Assembly (NCBI GenBank): GCA_037481935.1
Contig: JBBFKQ010000001.1
Location: 80,741 to 144,740 of the forward strand
From: Aquificaceae bacterium
GTDB taxonomy: Bacteria; Aquificota; Aquificia; Aquificales; Aquificaceae
Length of the DNA: 64,000 nucleotides
Direction of reading: 5' to 3'
Both the position numbers and the translations under genes were made by a program. A model generated the notes under the pieces. It did no database searches, had not been told where the DNA came from, and was given only the letters and a program-made list of their open reading frames with translations. This document shows positions 61,399 to 64,000 of the stretch, in pieces; position 1 is the first letter of the stretch, and the number at the start of each line of letters is the position of its first letter.

Positions 61399-61829
61399 CT
61401 CTTCTCCTCCAGTCTCTTTATGTCCTCTAAAAGCCAGCGTCTTCGCACTGTGGAGGTGTAGTAGGTTATGCTGGCAGATATAAGAGAGAGGCTCACTGCC
61501 CCAAAGGCAAAAGAGAGCTTCCTGCCAAGCTCCTGCGTGTTGCCCTCCGCAAGGGCAAGAAGGGCCGGTCCAAGAGGTATAAGTGTTCCCACAAGCCCCA
61601 GAAGAGGGGCAATCCTTGAGACAAGCCTTGAAGGCTCCATAGCCTTCAGTCCTCTCAGGTAGAGCTCCTCTGGGGGGAGTTGTGTTGGATGATTTTTCCC
61701 CATTGCTCTCTTTATGGCCCTTGCAGTAAAGAGCCCAAGGTCAAAGAGCGAATACAGAAACATGAGCCCTATCGATGCGTAAACAGGGTATTGAAAAAGC
61801 ATTACAACCTGATAGAAAACCTTCTCCAT
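61395..61829 (-). CDS. Second MotA/TolQ/ExbB proton-channel protein
   Basis: This 144-residue protein has three hydrophobic segments and the family signature in APLLGLVGTLIPLGPALLAL (near 88-107) and FAFGAVSLSLISASITYY. It is distinct from exbB at 62990 and is paired with the DUF2149 gene (4-bp overlap), as if the two formed a separate proton-driven unit for the CobN-like protein. The start shares bases with the tonB stop. Confidence 0.87.
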   Translation of the reverse strand: MEKVFYQVVMLFQYPVYASIGLMFLYSLFDLGLFTARAIKRAMGKNHPTQLPPEELYLRGLKAMEPSRLVSRIAPLLGLVGTLIPLGPALLALAEGNTQELGRKLSFAFGAVSLSLISASITYYTSTVRRRWLLEDIKRLEEKR

Positions 61830-62635
61830 CAGTTATCCTCCTTGAGAGAAAACTGCACGGGCAAAAGCAGGTTAACTTTTCTTTCTGCAACCGGAAAGTT
61901 TCTGTGTGCCTTCTGGACTGCTCTAATTACCGCCTCGTCCAGAACTCGGTAGCCAGAGCTCTCCCTTAACTCAAGCCCGCATAGATTCCTGCCTTCAAGG
62001 CATATAAGCACCACCACCCTCCCCTCCCATCCCCTTAGCCTTGCCAGAGGTGGATACTCAAGATGGCTTTTCACAACAGACCTCACCACTCCAAAGTTCT
62101 GCCTGTGATAGAGCAGGTTGTAGTCTCCCTCTCCCACCCTCCCTGAACCCGATGGCTCGGCTCCTACCTCAGCTCCACCGCTCCCCACCTTACCATGGGC
62201 AACTGCACCCACCTGCGTCTCCTGTCTAGTGCTCTTATGGCCTTCTTCAGAGCTGGCGGATTTCTGTGGGGTCTTCTCATGGGCTTCTGCAGGTGTTGAC
62301 TGCTCCTTTGCTTCAGCCTTGCTGAGGAGTTCCTCGGATGTGGGTGTTTTTTGAAGTTTTTCTTCTACCTGCTGTTGAAAACTATCGGCTTTAGCCGGTG
62401 TGTGTCCGCCTGTATCTCCCTTCGCCTTCTGACTTTGCCCTCTATGGGTTATGTTTCTTACCTCCTCGCCCAGGTTGTCATATTCAGGATGTTTAATATT
62501 GGGTGGAGTGTAATAAAGCTCCAGCTCTACCTGAGTTATCTGTGACGCGTCAAACCTCAGCATGAAGAAGATGAGGACAAAAGCAAGGCTGTTAAAGAAA
62601 AGGGAAAGTTGCAGAGCCCTTGTATCCAACCTCAT
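61829..62635 (-). CDS. tonB: TonB energy transducer
   Basis: The 268-residue protein has one N-terminal membrane helix (about 8-28), a long linker rich in Glu, Lys, Gly and Ser (about 60-180), and the C-terminal TonB domain with YPPLARLRGWEGRVVVLICL (about 192-211) and the end RKVNLLLPVQFSLKE. It transmits the proton-motive force to the outer-membrane receptor encoded upstream. The linker lacks classical proline repeats. It overlaps exbD by 4 bp. Confidence 0.9.
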   Translation of the reverse strand: MRLDTRALQLSLFFNSLAFVLIFFMLRFDASQITQVELELYYTPPNIKHPEYDNLGEEVRNITHRGQSQKAKGDTGGHTPAKADSFQQQVEEKLQKTPTSEELLSKAEAKEQSTPAEAHEKTPQKSASSEEGHKSTRQETQVGAVAHGKVGSGGAEVGAEPSGSGRVGEGDYNLLYHRQNFGVVRSVVKSHLEYPPLARLRGWEGRVVVLICLEGRNLCGLELRESSGYRVLDEAVIRAVQKAHRNFPVAERKVNLLLPVQFSLKEDN

Positions 62636-63009
62636 GTCCTTCTCACCTGCAGGGAAACCCTCTGAAAGTTCATGCCCTTTAGAAGGTCAAGAAGGCTCAC
62701 AAGAGACTGCACGGAAGCATCCCTGTCCGCCCCCACCACTATGTGCGTGTTCCTGTCGTAGTTTGAGAGCCTGTTCAGGAGAGTTTCTTTACTTATCCTT
62801 TCCCCCTTCCAGTATAAGTTTCCGTGCCTGTCCACATAGAGCTCAACGGGGCTCTCCACTGACCGCTTTTGATGCTCTGCAGAGGGCAGGTTCACAGGCA
62901 AAGACCCCACCGCCACAAAGCTGGCACCTATGAGGGCAATGGTCAAAAGCACCAGCATCACATCCACCAGAGGAATCACATTCATGTAGTCAATCTCCCT
63001 TTCTTGCAT
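62632..63009 (-). CDS. exbD: ExbD biopolymer transport protein
   Basis: This 125-residue protein has one membrane helix with the proton-carrying Asp in NVIPLVDVMLVLLTIALIGA (Asp16) and a periplasmic domain ending GMNFQRVSLQVRRT. It partners ExbB. It overlaps exbB by 20 bp and tonB by 4 bp. Confidence 0.93.
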   Translation of the reverse strand: MQEREIDYMNVIPLVDVMLVLLTIALIGASFVAVGSLPVNLPSAEHQKRSVESPVELYVDRHGNLYWKGERISKETLLNRLSNYDRNTHIVVGADRDASVQSLVSLLDLLKGMNFQRVSLQVRRT

Positions 63010-63409
63010 GCTTTTCCTCCCACTCGTAAAGCAGTTCCCTTGCCCTTCTTACAAGGTAGTTGTATAAAACCGTTGCCGGCACTGCCACCAGAAGCCCCAG
63101 CGCAGTGGCTTTCAGAGCCAGAGCAAGCCCCGTCATTATCTTGAGCGTGTCTCCCATACCCTCCTTTCCCATTATGTAGAAGGTTTGCATGATGCCCAGC
63201 ACCGTGCCCATAAGCCCCACATAAGGAGCGTTGGATGCTACCGACGCAAGCACATAAAGACCCCTTGTAAGCTCTTTTTCCAGCCTTGCCCTTGTAGAAA
63301 AGTCTGACAGGTTTATCCTTTTGTAGAAAAAGAGCCTCTCAAAAAACACATACAGCCCCACAAGGCTCATAAGCCCCATAATACCCATAAACACATACTC
63401 CAGCCACAT
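62990..63409 (-). CDS. exbB: ExbB/TolQ-family proton channel
   Basis: This 139-residue minimal ExbB has three membrane segments and the signature APYVGLMGTVLGIMQTF (about 60-76) and GLALALKATALGLLVAVPATVLYN (about 92-115). It lacks the long cytoplasmic insertions of E. coli ExbB. Its ATG shares bases with the receptor stop codon (TGATG). Confidence 0.93.
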   Translation of the reverse strand: MWLEYVFMGIMGLMSLVGLYVFFERLFFYKRINLSDFSTRARLEKELTRGLYVLASVASNAPYVGLMGTVLGIMQTFYIMGKEGMGDTLKIMTGLALALKATALGLLVAVPATVLYNYLVRRARELLYEWEEKHARKGD

Positions 63410-64000
63410 CAGAATGTACCCCTCAGGCCCGCATAGTAGAAACTTCCCAGTATGGGGAGGTCTCTGTCCTTTTTATTCCCCAGGTTATCCACACCACCAT
63501 AAAGCTCAAGACCCTTCCAGAGCTTCTGGCTTGCAGACAGGTGCAGCAGGGTAAAGTCCTTCTCCTGAGTGGGCGTCCAGAGCAGGTCAGAGGTATGCTC
63601 AACGGCGAGGGATATGCGTGTTTTTTCTAATGGCCTGACGCTTACCTCTCCTACAAGCCTGTGTCTTGGTCTCTGAAGAAGCCTCTTGTCCTCTTCTTCA
63701 TCTCTTGCCTCCAGGTAGGTATAGGACAACCTTCCGCCGAGCCAGTTTAAAGGAGCAAAAAAGCCCGAAAGCTCCACTCCCTTGAATTCAGCCTTTCCTA
63801 CGTTCCTGTAAGTAAAGACCTGAGCGTTAGGCGGCGGAGATGGCACGTTCAGGGTTAATGGAGGGCAACCGGGTGTGTTTACAAGGCAAGTTTCTATGAG
63901 GTCCTTGGCCCTTGTGTAGAAGAGGTTTACCTTTAATGTTGCCTGTCTGCCAAAGTCCTTTTCCAGCCCAAGGTCTACACCATCGGTTTTCTCGCTCTTG
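63409..64000 (-). CDS. TonB-dependent outer-membrane receptor (C-terminal part, 5-prime end beyond window)
   Basis: The frame is open to the window edge and gives the last 196 residues of a receptor barrel. It begins SEKTDGVDLGLEKDF, the pattern of the late strands of BtuB/FepA-type barrels, continues with alternating strands such as FKGVELSGFFAPL and GGRLSYTYLEARDEEE, and ends in YAGLRGTF with the terminal Phe required for barrel assembly. A loop with two Cys (ETCLVNTPGCPP) may form a disulfide. The plug, TonB box, signal peptide and any riboswitch lie outside. It heads the exbB-exbD-tonB-cobN operon in view. Confidence 0.9.
   Translation of the reverse strand, partial: KSEKTDGVDLGLEKDFGRQATLKVNLFYTRAKDLIETCLVNTPGCPPLTLNVPSPPPNAQVFTYRNVGKAEFKGVELSGFFAPLNWLGGRLSYTYLEARDEEEDKRLLQRPRHRLVGEVSVRPLEKTRISLAVEHTSDLLWTPTQEKDFTLLHLSASQKLWKGLELYGGVDNLGNKKDRDLPILGSFYYAGLRGTF

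Noticed and set aside
60946-61461. 171-codon plus-strand frame opposite the start of cobN and DUF2149
   Set aside because: It is antisense to three coupled genes and lacks a ribosome-binding site or domain.
63409-64000. Cobalamin riboswitch controlling the TonB/CobN operon
   Set aside because: The 5-prime end of the receptor gene is beyond the window, so its leader cannot be examined.

Overview
The window looks like a chromosomal segment of a hyperthermophilic, hydrogen-oxidising chemolithoautotroph of the Aquificales (Hydrogenobacter / Thermocrinis / Aquifex type). The signs are a leucyl-tRNA synthetase gene that stops at about 612 residues (the alpha half of the split enzyme known from Aquifex), archaeal-type enzymes for the first two steps of aromatic amino acid synthesis (ADH synthase and dehydroquinate synthase II), a group 1 Isp-type [NiFe] hydrogenase, a fused siroheme decarboxylase (NirDL/AhbAB type), dense minus-strand gene packing with 1-30 bp overlaps, and a gyrase A subunit without a canonical GyrA box. 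Species identity is inference.

Layout. 1-980: NtrC-type sigma-54 activator, cut by the window edge. 988-5275: the oxidative pentose phosphate genes pgl, zwf and gnd, with a 16-repeat CRISPR array and its leader lying between pgl and zwf and no cas genes in view. 5286-15450: housekeeping (murE, dehydroquinate synthase II, cmk, pilT, recA, gatC, lspA, purL, fabI, ADH synthase). 15455-23495: an AT-richer minus-strand block with a TonB-like protein and an exopolysaccharide set (TPR/beta-barrel exporter, PgaB-like deacetylase, TPR-glycosidase, PgaC-like synthase, HEAT-repeat membrane protein). 23567-29755: gpsA, an AI-2E family permease, a helix-turn-helix protein, tRNA-Pro, a short HU-like protein, an S1 protein and rtcB. 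29788-34517: hydrogenase operon hynS-isp1-isp2-hynL, with tRNA-Val just upstream. 34725-43021: siroheme decarboxylase, HDAC-like deacetylase, lysS, a flavin reductase, a three-haem cytochrome, a ZIP transporter, pyrE and leuD. 43030-44039: PIN-toxin cassette with its own promoter. 44121-54404: gyrA, small Toprim protein, rnc, fabF, acpP, yebC, a UbiA-type prenyltransferase, archease, dapB and the leuS alpha subunit. 54395-64000: a membrane protein with a two-fold internal repeat, a periplasmic FMN-binding protein, a porin, and a tightly overlapping operon of TonB-dependent receptor (partial), exbB, exbD, tonB, a second ExbB-like gene, a DUF2149-like gene and a secreted, membrane-anchored CobN-like chelatase.

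The most interesting system is the 54.4-64.0 kb block. A CobN/HmuS-like protein with a signal peptide and a C-terminal membrane anchor is translationally coupled to a complete TonB energising set and to a small ExbB-like/DUF2149 pair. This suggests import of a metal-tetrapyrrole or other metallophore and metal insertion or removal in the periplasm, possibly with electrons from the flavoprotein/membrane-protein pair next door. A second theme is transcriptional: about ten start codons have a TATAAT box only 6-9 nt upstream and no Shine-Dalgarno sequence, which predicts leaderless or nearly leaderless mRNAs. Other points are a complete PNAG-like polysaccharide locus with unusual partners, an unclassified toxin-antitoxin cassette, an extra OB-like domain on LysRS and a GAFTSA variant of the sigma-54 contact loop.

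All family assignments come from reading motifs and gene context by eye; no similarity search was run.
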